Assembly: GCA_013911065.1 (NCBI GenBank)
Contig: JACERV010000028.1
Location: forward strand, 1-64,000
DNA: 64,000 nt
Origin: Ruminococcus sp.
GTDB taxonomy: Bacteria; Bacillota; Clostridia; Lachnospirales; Lachnospiraceae
Direction: 5' to 3'
Part shown: positions 9,074-17,837 of the stretch, piece by piece
How positions within the stretch are numbered: position 1 is the stretch's first letter
Layout of the letters: every line of letters starts with the position of its first letter
Notes under the pieces: model-generated
Seen by the model: the letters and a program-made list of their open reading frames with translations, nothing else
Databases searched by the model: none
Told to the model about the DNA's origin: nothing
Position numbers and translations under genes: made by a program

Positions 9074-9502
9074 ATGGGAAAAGTAATTGCAGTTTGTACA
9101 AGCCCTGAAAAAGGGACACAGAAAACAAATGTGGGAGAAGCAGTTTTCATAGAAGATTTTGGGATTGAGGGAGATGCGCATGCCGGAAAATGGCACAGAC
9201 AGGTCAGTTTGCTGTCCTATGATAAGATTGAAAAATTTCGTCAAAAGGGAGCCCAAGTGGAAGATGGAGCTTTTGGTGAAAATCTTGTAGTGGAAGGAAT
9301 TGATTTTAAGACGCTTCCCGTAGGTACACGTTTCCAATGCAATGATGTGGTTCTGGAAATGACGCAGATTGGAAAGGAATGTCATAATGGATGTGAGATA
9401 TTTCAAAAAATGGGTGACTGCATCATGCCCCGGGAAGGTGTTTTTGCAAGAGTAATGAAAGGCGGAACAATTAAAACCGGGGACATGTTAGTGAAATTGT
9501 AA
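9074..9502 (+). CDS. MOSC domain-containing protein
   Basis: A 142-residue stand-alone MOSC domain. It has the family stretches GIEGDAHAGKWHRQVSLL and GAFGENLVVEGID, and a cysteine in GKECHNGC that corresponds to the conserved MOSC cysteine. MOSC domains act in molybdenum-cofactor sulfuration or in handling of sulfur for Mo enzymes. Gene order (2 bases after moaA) supports a role in this pathway. Small MOSC proteins next to moaA, moaC and mog genes are common in clostridia. The exact reaction is not established. Confidence 0.9.
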   Translation: MGKVIAVCTSPEKGTQKTNVGEAVFIEDFGIEGDAHAGKWHRQVSLLSYDKIEKFRQKGAQVEDGAFGENLVVEGIDFKTLPVGTRFQCNDVVLEMTQIGKECHNGCEIFQKMGDCIMPREGVFARVMKGGTIKTGDMLVKL

Positions 9503-9531
9503 CAAAAATAAAAACATAAGGATTGAGAGTA

Positions 9532-10434
9532 ATGAAACAAGATAGAAAGATAAAGATGAAAGGCTGTTTGTTTGCCTTTATGACGGGGACTCTATGGGGG
9601 ATTTCAAGCCCTGTGGCCCAGTTTCTGTTTGAGCGGAAGAATATTGTTCCTGAGTGGCTGGTTCCATACAGAATGTTGCTGGCAGGAACGCTTCTGCTTA
9701 TCTATGCAGGGATAAGGGGACAAGATATATTTGGTGTCTGGAAGGATAAAAAAGACCGTATCAGGCTGCTGATATTCGGTGCAACCGGAATGCTGGGGAT
9801 GCAGTATGTCTTTTTTTCCGCAGTAAAGGAGATGAACGCAGGGACGGCAACTATTTTTCAGTATTTGAACCCGGCCCTGCTGATTATATTCTTTGCAGTT
9901 GTACATAAGATCCTTCCAAGTAAAAAAGAGATGATTTCTGTGCTGGCTGCGGTGGTGGGTATTTTCCTTGTGGCAACCCACGGAGATTTCTCAACGCTTG
10001 CAGTTTCTGGAAAAGGAGTTTTCTTGGGGCTGCTTCTGGCAGTTGTTGCCTGCCTTTACGGCGTTTTGCCTGCACCTCTTTTGAGAAAGTATTCTGCCGA
10101 GACGGTGAGCGCATGGGGGATGATTATCGGAGGAGCCGTACTAATGCTTGCCGTACACCCATGGAAGATAAAGACCGAGGTAGATACCCAGGTGGCGGTT
10201 GCATTCGCTGTAATTATTGTGGTAGGAACACTTTTGCCCTTTTGTTTCTACATGGCCGCTGTAAAATATGCAGGTCCTGTTTATGCAGGGTTGTTTTCCT
10301 GTATGGAACCTGTGGGGGCTACAATAGTTGCGGCGGTTTATCTGGGAACCAAGTTTGTAAAAGTAGACATTCTGGGCTTTATACTTGTACTTTCCACATT
10401 GTTTATACTGGCCATTCCTGAGAAAACGAAGTAG
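9532..10434 (+). CDS. EamA/DMT family transporter
   Basis: A 300-residue membrane protein with ten predicted helices arranged as two EamA repeats. The first begins GTLWGISSPVAQFLF and the second GLLLAVVACLYGVLPAPLL. Such carriers export metabolites or amino acids, but the substrate cannot be read from sequence. The ATG at 9532 has an AAGGA site; an in-frame TTG 9 bases upstream is less likely. It follows the MOSC gene after 29 bases. A role in molybdenum metabolism is not implied. Confidence 0.85.
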   Translation: MKQDRKIKMKGCLFAFMTGTLWGISSPVAQFLFERKNIVPEWLVPYRMLLAGTLLLIYAGIRGQDIFGVWKDKKDRIRLLIFGATGMLGMQYVFFSAVKEMNAGTATIFQYLNPALLIIFFAVVHKILPSKKEMISVLAAVVGIFLVATHGDFSTLAVSGKGVFLGLLLAVVACLYGVLPAPLLRKYSAETVSAWGMIIGGAVLMLAVHPWKIKTEVDTQVAVAFAVIIVVGTLLPFCFYMAAVKYAGPVYAGLFSCMEPVGATIVAAVYLGTKFVKVDILGFILVLSTLFILAIPEKTK

Positions 10435-10591
10435 AATCAGCGAGTATGCTGCAGATAGATTAAGGTATGGCTGAAAATGTACTGCCTTAATTTATACATC
10501 CTAAAAATTTCTTGCATGTATTATAGAAAAGTTATATAGTGAACATTGGATTGCTAAAAATTTTGAATCTTATTTCTGGAGGAAATGCAAA

Positions 10592-11545
10592 ATGAAATGG
10601 AACAGATTTCGAATAAAGACAACAACAGAAGCTGAGGATATTGTCAGCAGTATGCTGATGGATCTTGGGGTTCAGGGAGTAGAAATTGAGGACAAGATTC
10701 CCCTGACCCAGTCTGACAAAGAGCAGATGTTTGTGGATATCCTCCCGGAGACAGAGGAAGATGACGGTATTGCCTATTTAAGCTTCTATATGGAAGAGGA
10801 TGAGGGCAAGGAGCAGCTTTTAGATGATATTAGAAGAGAACTGAAAGAGATGGCCTCTTATGTAGATGTGGGAGAATGCCAGATAGAAGAGTCACAGACT
10901 GAAGATGTGGACTGGATGAATAACTGGAAGCAGTATTTTCATCAGTTTTATGTAGACGATATTTTAATTATTCCTTCATGGGAGGATGTAAAGCCGGAAG
11001 ATAGTGATAAGCTGGTGATTCATATTGATCCTGGGACAGCTTTTGGAACGGGAATGCATGAAACTACCCAGCTCTGTATCCGCCAGCTCCGAAAATATGT
11101 AACCTCTGAAACCAGGATTTTGGATGTAGGATGCGGCAGCGGTATATTAGGGATGCTTGCCCTGAAATTTGGTGCGGTATATTCTGTCGGTACGGATCTG
11201 GACCCCTGTGCAATTGATGCCACCCACGAGAATATGGAAGTGAACGGAATTGCCCAGGACCAGTATGAGGTAATGATTGGAAATATTATTCATGATAAAG
11301 CAGTGCAGGATAAAGCTGGGTATTTGAAGTATGATATTGTTGTAGCTAATATTTTGGCAGATGTGCTGACAGAGCTGACTCCGGTAATTGTAAATCAAAT
11401 GAAAAAAGGTGGTATTTACATCACAAGCGGTATTATTGATAATAAAGAAGAGACAGTTGTGGAAGCAGTAGAGAATGCAGGGCTGGAAGTCCTGGAAGTG
11501 ACATATCAGGGCGAATGGGTGTCTGTGACTGCAAGAAAGAATTAG
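10592..11545 (+). CDS. prmA: Ribosomal protein L11 methyltransferase
   Basis: A 317-residue SAM-dependent methyltransferase that trimethylates ribosomal protein L11. The N-terminal substrate-recognition domain is followed by HIDPGTAFGTGMHETTQLC and the SAM motif ILDVGCGSGILG near residues 174-185, with the NxxA-type motif VVANILADVL near 250. Length fits PrmA (290-320). TGGAGG precedes the ATG. rsmE follows after 21 bases, the usual prmA-rsmE pair in Firmicutes. Confidence 0.95.
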   Translation: MKWNRFRIKTTTEAEDIVSSMLMDLGVQGVEIEDKIPLTQSDKEQMFVDILPETEEDDGIAYLSFYMEEDEGKEQLLDDIRRELKEMASYVDVGECQIEESQTEDVDWMNNWKQYFHQFYVDDILIIPSWEDVKPEDSDKLVIHIDPGTAFGTGMHETTQLCIRQLRKYVTSETRILDVGCGSGILGMLALKFGAVYSVGTDLDPCAIDATHENMEVNGIAQDQYEVMIGNIIHDKAVQDKAGYLKYDIVVANILADVLTELTPVIVNQMKKGGIYITSGIIDNKEETVVEAVENAGLEVLEVTYQGEWVSVTARKN

Positions 11546-11566
11546 CATAGTAGAGGGAGATGTGAG

Positions 11567-12307
11567 ATGCATCATTTTTTTGCTGAGCCTTCCCAGATTA
11601 AAGGCGGAATTGTATGTATTGAAGGTACAGATGTAAATCATATGAAGAATGTACTCCGCATGAAAGCAGGGGAAAAGGTAGAGGTCAGTGACGGGCAGGG
11701 GACAGAATATCTTTGTGAAGTTGACCGGTATGAGGGGGAATATGTTTTTCTGCGGATTATTTCTGCGGGAAGCAAAGAAGCAGAGCTTCCTTCCAGAATT
11801 TTTTTATTCCAGGGACTGCCTAAAGGGGACAAAATGGAACTGATTATTCAAAAGGCTGTAGAGCTTGGTGTATACCAGATTATTCCTACCTCCACAAAGC
11901 GTGCAGTGGTAAAACTGGATGCAAAAAAAGCAGGAAAGAAGACCGAACGCTGGAATGCAATTGCATTAAGTGCGGCAAAGCAGTCGGGACGAAGCAGGGT
12001 TCCTCAGGTTATGCCTGTGTTGTCTTTTCGTGAAGCCTTGGAGCAGGCCCGGGAGCTGGATGTGGTTATGATTCCTTATGAACAGGCAGAAGGAATGGAG
12101 ATGACAAAGAAGCTTATTTCTGCCGTCCGCCCGGGGCAGGATGTGGGTATCTTCATAGGGCCGGAAGGCGGGTTTGAAGAGGATGAAGTAGAGAAGGCGA
12201 TTCAGTCAGGCGCTCATTCCATTACCTTGGGAAAACGGATTCTGAGAACAGAGACGGCAGGACTTGCAATATTATCCATTTTAATGTATCATCTGGAAAA
12301 CTCATAA
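11567..12307 (+). CDS. rsmE: 16S rRNA (uracil-1498-N3)-methyltransferase RsmE
   Basis: A 246-residue SPOUT-family enzyme that methylates U1498 of 16S rRNA. It begins MHHFFAEPSQI and contains the RsmE stretches HMKNVLRMKAGE and IFLFQGLPKGDKMELIIQKA, then the knot region FIGPEGGFEEDEV and LGKRILRTETA near the C-terminus. Length is normal. It is cotranscribed with prmA. The following 143 bases to the next gene contain no convincing terminator. Confidence 0.95.
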   Translation: MHHFFAEPSQIKGGIVCIEGTDVNHMKNVLRMKAGEKVEVSDGQGTEYLCEVDRYEGEYVFLRIISAGSKEAELPSRIFLFQGLPKGDKMELIIQKAVELGVYQIIPTSTKRAVVKLDAKKAGKKTERWNAIALSAAKQSGRSRVPQVMPVLSFREALEQARELDVVMIPYEQAEGMEMTKKLISAVRPGQDVGIFIGPEGGFEEDEVEKAIQSGAHSITLGKRILRTETAGLAILSILMYHLENS

Positions 12308-12450
12308 TGAAATTATTAGGGAAACCCCGTGTTCATGAGCGGATAGGAATGTGCAGGCCATAAATCCGCCCGGATGTACTTAACCGGAATTGAACATTAG
12401 TAGTTCAAGAAGCATAACTTAGTAGTAAGCAATAGTAAAGGAAAAGTGTT

Positions 12451-13608
12451 ATGGAAATTTATTTGGACAATTCAGCCACAACCAGATGCTATCCTGAGGT
12501 TGGAGATTTAGTTTATAAGGTGATGTGCCAGGATTATGGAAACCCTTCTTCCATGCATAGAAAAGGTGTAGCCGCAGAACATTATATAAAAGAGTCGAAA
12601 GATAGGCTGTCAAAGATTTTGCGAGTAAACCCGAAAGAAATCTTTTTCACTTCGGGAGGGACAGAAAGTGACAACCTGGCGCTGATTGGCTCTGCAAGAG
12701 CAAACAAGCGCTCAGGGAACCATCTGATTACCACTTCGATTGAACATCCCGCGATTCTGAACACCATGAGATATCTGGAAGAGGCAGAAGGATTCCGGGT
12801 GACCTACCTGCCGGTGGATGCAAATGGAAGAGTGAAACTGGATGCCTTAAAAGAGGCATTATGTGAAGAGACAATTCTGGTCTCTATTATGTATGTGAAT
12901 AATGAGATGGGGGCCGTACAGCCTGTGAATGAGGCCATACAGATTGTGAAACGGTACAATCCAGGGATTTTGTTCCACTCAGATGCAGTGCAGGGATTCG
13001 GGAAATATCGTATTTATCCGAAAAGACAGGGAATTGATATGCTTACTGTCAGTGCTCATAAGATTCATGGACCGAAAGGTATCGGATTCATATATATCGA
13101 TGAAAAGGTAAAAATAAGCCCCATAGTTTTCGGCGGGGAGCAGCAAAAAAATATCCGTTCAGGAACGGAAAACGTGCCGGGTATTGCAGGTATGGGACTG
13201 GCGGCTCAGATGATTTATCAGGACCTGGATATGAAGGTGGCGCTGATGCGCGAGCTGAAATCATATTTTCTGGAAGGAATATCTAAAATAGAGAGTACAA
13301 CCGTACACGGACTGACTGATGGAAACAGTGCCCCCCATATTATCAGTTTGGGAGTTGCCGGAATACGAAGTGAAGTGCTTCTGCATGCACTGGAAGATAA
13401 AGGCGTTTATGTTTCCTCCGGTTCGGCATGTTCCTCAAACCATCCGGCTGTCAGCGGAGTGCTCAAAGGGATTGGGGCATCCAAGGAATATCTGGATGCA
13501 ACACTACGGTTCAGCATGTCAGAATTCACTACAAGAGAAGAAATTGACTATACGTTAGAGACGTTATATAATTGTATTCCAACACTTCGGAAATATACGA
13601 GAAGATAA
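12451..13608 (+). CDS. Cysteine desulfurase (NifS/IscS-like), ThiI partner
   Basis: A 385-residue class V PLP enzyme that removes sulfur from cysteine. Visible features are YLDNSATTRCYPEV at the start, the PLP lysine in SAHKIHGPKG (about residue 204) and the persulfide cysteine in SSGSACSSNHP (Cys 327). thiI begins 21 bases downstream and that ThiI lacks a rhodanese domain. In Bacillus subtilis the equivalent pair NifZ-ThiI makes 4-thiouridine in tRNA, so the same role is inferred here. A supply of sulfur for other uses is also possible. Confidence 0.92.
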   Translation: MEIYLDNSATTRCYPEVGDLVYKVMCQDYGNPSSMHRKGVAAEHYIKESKDRLSKILRVNPKEIFFTSGGTESDNLALIGSARANKRSGNHLITTSIEHPAILNTMRYLEEAEGFRVTYLPVDANGRVKLDALKEALCEETILVSIMYVNNEMGAVQPVNEAIQIVKRYNPGILFHSDAVQGFGKYRIYPKRQGIDMLTVSAHKIHGPKGIGFIYIDEKVKISPIVFGGEQQKNIRSGTENVPGIAGMGLAAQMIYQDLDMKVALMRELKSYFLEGISKIESTTVHGLTDGNSAPHIISLGVAGIRSEVLLHALEDKGVYVSSGSACSSNHPAVSGVLKGIGASKEYLDATLRFSMSEFTTREEIDYTLETLYNCIPTLRKYTRR

Positions 13609-13629
13609 CCTTACACAAAGGAGATAGAT

Positions 13630-14811
13630 ATGAGATTTCAATCATTTTTGATTAAATATGGAGAAATTGGCATAAAGGGAAAAAACAGATACCTGTTTGA
13701 AGACGCCCTTGTCCGCCAAATGCGTTTTGCATTAAAGGAAGTTGATGGTGACTTTTATGTTCATAAGGCACAAGGAAGAGTATATGTGGAATGTGAAAGT
13801 GAATACGACTATGAGGAGACTGTGGAAAGTCTTAAGAGAGTGTTTGGTATTGTAGGCATCTGTCCGGTGGTACGTGTGGAGGACAGGGGCTTTGAACAGC
13901 TCTCCAAAGATGTCGTATCTTATATAAAAGAAATGTACCCGGAAGGAAATCAGACCTTTAAGGTGGAAGCCAGAAGAAGTAAAAAGCAATATCCCATGAC
14001 GTCCATGGAGCTGAATTGTGAACTGGGAGGCGTAATTTTAGACGCATTTCCCGGGATGAAGGTTGATGTGCATAATCCGTCAATTCGGCTGAATGTCGAA
14101 GTGAGAGAAGAAATCTACCTATATTCGGAGATTATTCCCGGACCCGGAGGAATGCCGGTGGGAACCAATGGGAATGCTATGCTTCTTCTGTCAGGGGGGA
14201 TTGACAGTCCGGTTGCAGGCTACATGATTGCAAAGAGAGGAGTGGGCTTACAGGCCACATATTTTCACGCGCCGCCGTATACCAGTGAGCGTGCAAAAGA
14301 AAAGGTTGTAGACTTGGCAAAACTGGTTTCCAGGTATGCCGGGCCGATACAGCTAAATGTGGTAAACTTTACAGACATCCAGCTCTACATTTATGATAAA
14401 TGTCCCCACGAAGAACTGACGATTATCATGCGCCGCTATATGATGAAGATAGCAGAACATTTTGCAAAAGAAAACCGCTGTCTGGGGTTGATTACAGGGG
14501 AGAGCATCGGGCAGGTAGCCAGCCAGACCATGCAGAGTCTTGCTGCAACGAATGCAGTATGCACACTTCCTGTCTATCGTCCCCTGATTGGCTTTGACAA
14601 ACGTGAGATTGTAGAAATTGCGGAAAAAATAGATACATTCGAGACTTCTATTCAGCCCTTTGAGGATTGCTGTACTATATTTGTTGCGAAACACCCGGTG
14701 ACAAAGCCGAATCTGGAAAGAATTGAGAGATCCGAAAGAAATCTGGAAGAGAAAATCGATGAACTGGTGAAGACAGCCATTGAAACTGTGGAAACTATAA
14801 CAGTGAAATAA
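13630..14811 (+). CDS. thiI: tRNA 4-thiouridine synthetase ThiI, no rhodanese domain
   Basis: A 393-residue protein with an N-terminal ferredoxin-like region, a THUMP domain (about residues 60-165) and a PP-loop ATP pyrophosphatase domain with LLLSGGIDSPVAGYM near residues 184-198. The cysteine pair in FEDCCTIFVAKHP (about 345) includes the catalytic-region cysteine. The E. coli enzyme carries an extra C-terminal rhodanese domain, which is absent here as in Bacillus. The upstream cysteine desulfurase probably delivers sulfur directly. AAAGGAG precedes the ATG. Confidence 0.95.
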   Translation: MRFQSFLIKYGEIGIKGKNRYLFEDALVRQMRFALKEVDGDFYVHKAQGRVYVECESEYDYEETVESLKRVFGIVGICPVVRVEDRGFEQLSKDVVSYIKEMYPEGNQTFKVEARRSKKQYPMTSMELNCELGGVILDAFPGMKVDVHNPSIRLNVEVREEIYLYSEIIPGPGGMPVGTNGNAMLLLSGGIDSPVAGYMIAKRGVGLQATYFHAPPYTSERAKEKVVDLAKLVSRYAGPIQLNVVNFTDIQLYIYDKCPHEELTIIMRRYMMKIAEHFAKENRCLGLITGESIGQVASQTMQSLAATNAVCTLPVYRPLIGFDKREIVEIAEKIDTFETSIQPFEDCCTIFVAKHPVTKPNLERIERSERNLEEKIDELVKTAIETVETITVK

Positions 14812-14815
14812 AATA

Positions 14816-14936
14816 GAGTTTCGCAAGCGAAACTCGCGCCTGGGTTGGCCGTGCAGCGGCATCTTCCTTATACAGCCCAGTGCGCATCCCCCGGAGGGCT
14901 TTTATGTAATAGGACGTATTTTCCTATTACATAAAA
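14816..14936 (-). repeat. Three-hairpin repeat family 2, copy in reverse orientation
   Basis: Read on the reverse strand the copy has three parts. Hairpin I has 15-base perfect arms (14922-14936 with 14900-14914). A short conserved linker contains GATGCGCACTG. Hairpin II pairs 14873-14880 with 14840-14847 and has an inner stem 14857-14860 with 14848-14851. Hairpin III is GAGTTTCGC/GCGAAACTC (14816-14835). The same layout occurs at 37506-37638 and 40847-40985 with different but still complementary stems. This copy lies between the ends of two convergent genes. Near-direct repeats of nine bases (14810-14818 and 14933-14941, one mismatch) flank it but are A-rich. Confidence 0.6.
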
Positions 14937-14960
14937 AAGAGCTGTCTATATGGGCAGCTC
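14933..14960 (-). terminator. Terminator of the HPr-like gene
   Basis: On the reverse strand GAGCTG and CAGCTC pair around a ten-base loop and are followed by six T. It lies 17 bases beyond the stop of the gene at 14977-15213. Confidence 0.75.
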
Positions 14961-14976
14961 TCATTGTAAACAATGC

Positions 14977-15213
14977 TTATTTAATGATGTATGGGTTTAA
15001 TGCAGTTAAAATTGCATCTGTTGCGTTTCCATCAGCGTGGATGTTTAATTCGATTGGTTTTGAAAGATCCAAGCTGAAAATGCCCATAATTGATTTGGCA
15101 TCTATTACATATCTTCCGGATACTAAATCGAAGTCGTTATCAAATTTTGTTATCTCATTCACGAATGATTTTACCTTATCAATGGAATTTAAAGAAATCT
15201 GTACTGTCTTCAT
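14977..15213 (-). CDS. HPr-like protein lacking the phosphorylatable histidine
   Basis: A 78-residue protein of HPr size. The region around residue 41 (DAKSIMGIFSLDLSK) matches the HPr site of the regulatory serine, Ser46 in Bacillus (KSIMGVMSL). The N-terminal region that should read GIHARPA instead reads NSIDKVK, so the histidine phosphorylated by enzyme I and the adjacent arginine are missing. Bacillus Crh is a known HPr relative that lost this histidine but kept Ser46 and acts with CcpA. This gene may be a Crh-like regulator, but that is an inference. AAGGAGGG precedes the ATG. It is divergent from mtaB and ends at its own terminator. Confidence 0.75.
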   Translation of the reverse strand: MKTVQISLNSIDKVKSFVNEITKFDNDFDLVSGRYVIDAKSIMGIFSLDLSKPIELNIHADGNATDAILTALNPYIIK

Positions 15214-15312
15214 TGGGGAATCCCTCCTTAATATATATTGTGTATGGCCTTGTGCCTTATATACATTCTACGAGAAGACAGTTTAAAAGTCAAGAAACAA
15301 AGAAGGAAAATA

Positions 15313-16623
15313 ATGGAGAGTAGTTATATGAAAAAGGTAGCACTGCATAATCTGGGCTGTAAGGTAAATGCATATGAAACGGCAGCTATGCAGGAAATGC
15401 TGGAAACGGCAGGATATGAAATTGTTCCCTTCAAAGAAGGGGCGGATATCTATATTATTAATACATGTACTGTGACAAATATTGCGGACCGAAAGTCCAG
15501 GCAGATGCTTCACAGGGCAAGGAAAATGAATCCTCAGGCGGTCGTGGTTGCAGCAGGCTGCTATGTACAAGCCCAGGAGGAACAGCAAGAGATAGACCCT
15601 TGTATCGATATTGTGATTGGAAATAATAAAAAACAGGATTTGCTTTCTATTTTACAGGAATATACACAGTCACAGGCAGCTTCCAAGGCTGTCATAGATA
15701 TCAGCGGTACGAAGAAATATGAAGATTTGCATCTGTCCAGGACAGGAGAACATACAAGAGCTTATATTAAGGTTCAGGACGGATGTAATCAATTCTGCTC
15801 CTACTGCATTATTCCTTATGCCAGAGGGCGGGTCAGAAGCCGCAGTAAGGCAGAAGTGCTTAGAGAAGTGGAGCAGTTGGCGGAAAATGGTTATCAGGAA
15901 GTAGTTCTTACCGGTATTCATCTTAGTTCTTATGGTGTGGATTTCCAGGATAAGGCGGAAGATCTGCTGTCTCTAATCCAGGCGGTTCATGGAATAGAAG
16001 GCATCAGACGTATAAGGCTGGGTTCTCTGGAACCCCGGATTATTACGGAGGAGTTTGCAAGATGTATTTCATCACTGCCGAAGATGTGCCCTCACTTCCA
16101 CCTGTCTCTTCAGAGCGGGTGTGACTCTACTCTCAAGCGGATGAACCGGCGGTATACAAGCGGAGAATATTATGAGAAATGTGTTCTGCTCAGAAAATAT
16201 TTTGATAATCCGGCACTCACAACAGACGTGATAGTAGGCTTTCCGGGAGAAACGGAAGAGGAGTTTCAGCAGTCGAAAGAATTTATTGAAAAAGTAAACT
16301 TTTATGAGACACATGTATTCAAATATTCTAAAAGGCAGGGGACAAAGGCCGCAGCTATGGAGGAACAGGTTCCGGAGCAGATAAAGGCCCGGAGAAGCGA
16401 GATTTTGCTTGCTTTAGGTGAAGAAAGAAGACAGGATTATGAAAGAAGCTTTATTGGAAAAGAAGTAGAAGTCCTGGTGGAAGAAGAAATAAAGGTTGGC
16501 GGAAGAACCGTGCAGTCAGGGCACACAAAGGAATATATAAAAATTGCACTAGATAACGATGTGAATTTACAGAATTGTATCGTAAAAGTTCAAATTGAAA
16601 ATGATTTACAAATTATACATTGA
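15313..16623 (+). CDS. mtaB: tRNA t6A37 methylthiotransferase MtaB
   Basis: A radical SAM methylthiotransferase of about 436 residues that converts t6A37 to ms2t6A37 in tRNAs reading ANN codons. The N-terminal UPF0004 domain contains HNLGCKVNAYE and INTCTVTNIADRKSRQ. The radical SAM cluster is CNQFCSYC followed by IIPYARGRVRSR, and a TRAM-like C-terminal domain follows. The start at 15313 has GAAGGA five bases upstream. An ATG at 15328 with GGAG nine bases upstream would also fit and is closer to the usual MtaB start. Confidence 0.93.
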   Translation: MESSYMKKVALHNLGCKVNAYETAAMQEMLETAGYEIVPFKEGADIYIINTCTVTNIADRKSRQMLHRARKMNPQAVVVAAGCYVQAQEEQQEIDPCIDIVIGNNKKQDLLSILQEYTQSQAASKAVIDISGTKKYEDLHLSRTGEHTRAYIKVQDGCNQFCSYCIIPYARGRVRSRSKAEVLREVEQLAENGYQEVVLTGIHLSSYGVDFQDKAEDLLSLIQAVHGIEGIRRIRLGSLEPRIITEEFARCISSLPKMCPHFHLSLQSGCDSTLKRMNRRYTSGEYYEKCVLLRKYFDNPALTTDVIVGFPGETEEEFQQSKEFIEKVNFYETHVFKYSKRQGTKAAAMEEQVPEQIKARRSEILLALGEERRQDYERSFIGKEVEVLVEEEIKVGGRTVQSGHTKEYIKIALDNDVNLQNCIVKVQIENDLQIIH

Positions 16624-16648
16624 ATTTTGGCAGGGTTTATATTAGAAT
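16620..16648 (+). promoter_or_regulatory. Promoter of the ireB operon
   Basis: TTGAAT and TAGAAT are 17 bases apart. The -35 overlaps the mtaB stop codon. The predicted leader of about 135 bases contains two hairpins (CCCC/GGGG near 16684-16700 and AAAGCGGA-GCTG-TCCGCTTT at 16711-16730). Confidence 0.4.
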
Positions 16649-16791
16649 TGTAAGTAAGATGTCCGGTGCAGATACTTGGCAAGCCCCCGCAGATGAGGGG
16701 ATAGGAATTCAAAGCGGAGCTGTCCGCTTTATGAAAAGTACAAATAACGCTAAAAGGTAAAGCGTGAAAATACAAAAACGGAGGAGAAGAA

Positions 16792-17055
16792 ATGAGCGAT
16801 TTAAGTAACACCCAATTCTTTCAGGTAGAGCCTGGTCCTCAGATTTCCGCGAAAGATATTCTGGAAATTGTATTTAAGGCTCTCAAAGAAAAGGGATATA
16901 ATCCGGTGAATCAGATTGTTGGTTATATTATGTCAGGTGACCCAACCTATATCACAAGCTATAATGGGGCAAGAAGCCTTGTGATGAAGGTGGAAAGGGA
17001 CGAGCTTGTAGAAGAATTGTTAAAAGCGTATATCAAGCACAATTCGTGGGAATAA
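16792..17055 (+). CDS. ireB: IreB family regulatory phosphoprotein
   Basis: An 87-residue protein of the UPF0297/IreB family. Typical segments are [39 protein letters not shown] and [12 protein letters not shown]. In Enterococcus IreB is a substrate of the serine/threonine kinase IreK and negatively affects cephalosporin resistance. The kinase is not in this window. The gene heads the conserved Firmicutes order ireB-ruvX-DUF1292. A strong GGAGGAG site precedes the ATG. Confidence 0.95.
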   Translation: MSDLSNTQFFQVEPGPQISAKDILEIVFKALKEKGYNPVNQIVGYIMSGDPTYITSYNGARSLVMKVERDELVEELLKAYIKHNSWE

Positions 17056-17060
17056 TACTT

Positions 17061-17510
17061 ATGCGGATTATAGGACTTGATTATGGTACAAAGACTGTAG
17101 GCGTGGCAATCAGTGACGCATTGGGTTTTACTGCCCAGGGAATTGAAACAATTCAAAGAAAAGAGGAAAACAAATTACGGCGTACTCTGGCACGTATAGA
17201 GGAATTAATTTCTGAATACGAGGTAGAGAAGATTGTGCTTGGATTTCCGAAACATATGAACAACGATATTGGAGAGCGTGCGGAAAAAGCTTTAGAATTC
17301 CGGGATATGCTTACACGGAGAACGGGGCTGGAAGTTATCATGTGGGATGAACGGCTGACGACTGTAGAAGCAGAGCGGGTTCTGATTGAGAGTAATGTGA
17401 GACGGGAAAACCGTAAGAAATATATCGACAAGATTGCTGCGGTATTCATCCTGCAGGGATATTTGGATTCCGAATATTTAAAGCGGGAAAATCAGAAAGA
17501 GCAGGAATAA
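17061..17510 (+). CDS. ruvX: Putative Holliday junction resolvase RuvX/YqgF
   Basis: A 149-residue RNase H-fold nuclease. It begins [19 protein letters not shown], with the first acidic residue in GLDYG, and contains [15 protein letters not shown] and [15 protein letters not shown], where further catalytic acids lie. The family is implicated in 16S rRNA 5' end maturation in E. coli and described as a Holliday junction resolvase. The start at 17061 is five bases after the ireB stop and has GGGAA before it. The gene order with ireB and DUF1292 is conserved. Confidence 0.95.
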   Translation: MRIIGLDYGTKTVGVAISDALGFTAQGIETIQRKEENKLRRTLARIEELISEYEVEKIVLGFPKHMNNDIGERAEKALEFRDMLTRRTGLEVIMWDERLTTVEAERVLIESNVRRENRKKYIDKIAAVFILQGYLDSEYLKRENQKEQE

Positions 17511-17521
17511 GAGGATATTTT

Positions 17522-17782
17522 ATGGAAAAAATTAAGTTTACCTTTGAAGACACAGGCGAAACAGAAGAATTTTTTGTTCTGGAACAGACAAAAATTAATG
17601 GGAATGTATACATATTGGTTACAGACTCAGAAGAAGATGACGCAGAGTGCCTAATTTTAAAGGATACAGGTTCCGCAGATGATGCGGAAAGTGTATATGA
17701 GATTGTTGAGGATGATACAGAGCTTCTGGCGGTTTCTAAGGTTTTTGAGGAACTGCTTGAAGACGTTGACATTGAAATGTAA
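17522..17782 (+). CDS. DUF1292 domain-containing protein
   Basis: An 86-residue acidic protein of the DUF1292 (YrzB) family. The pattern is ETEEFFVLEQTKINGNVYIL, then DDAECLILK and a very acidic C-terminal half. The function is unknown, but the gene is almost always found beside ireB and ruvX in Firmicutes. It follows ruvX after 11 bases, with GAGGA as ribosome site. Confidence 0.93.
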   Translation: MEKIKFTFEDTGETEEFFVLEQTKINGNVYILVTDSEEDDAECLILKDTGSADDAESVYEIVEDDTELLAVSKVFEELLEDVDIEM

Positions 17783-17837
17783 AGTCTTAGGATTTTTACA
17801 ATAAATTTACTTACTGCAAATGAAGTGGAGTATGGCG

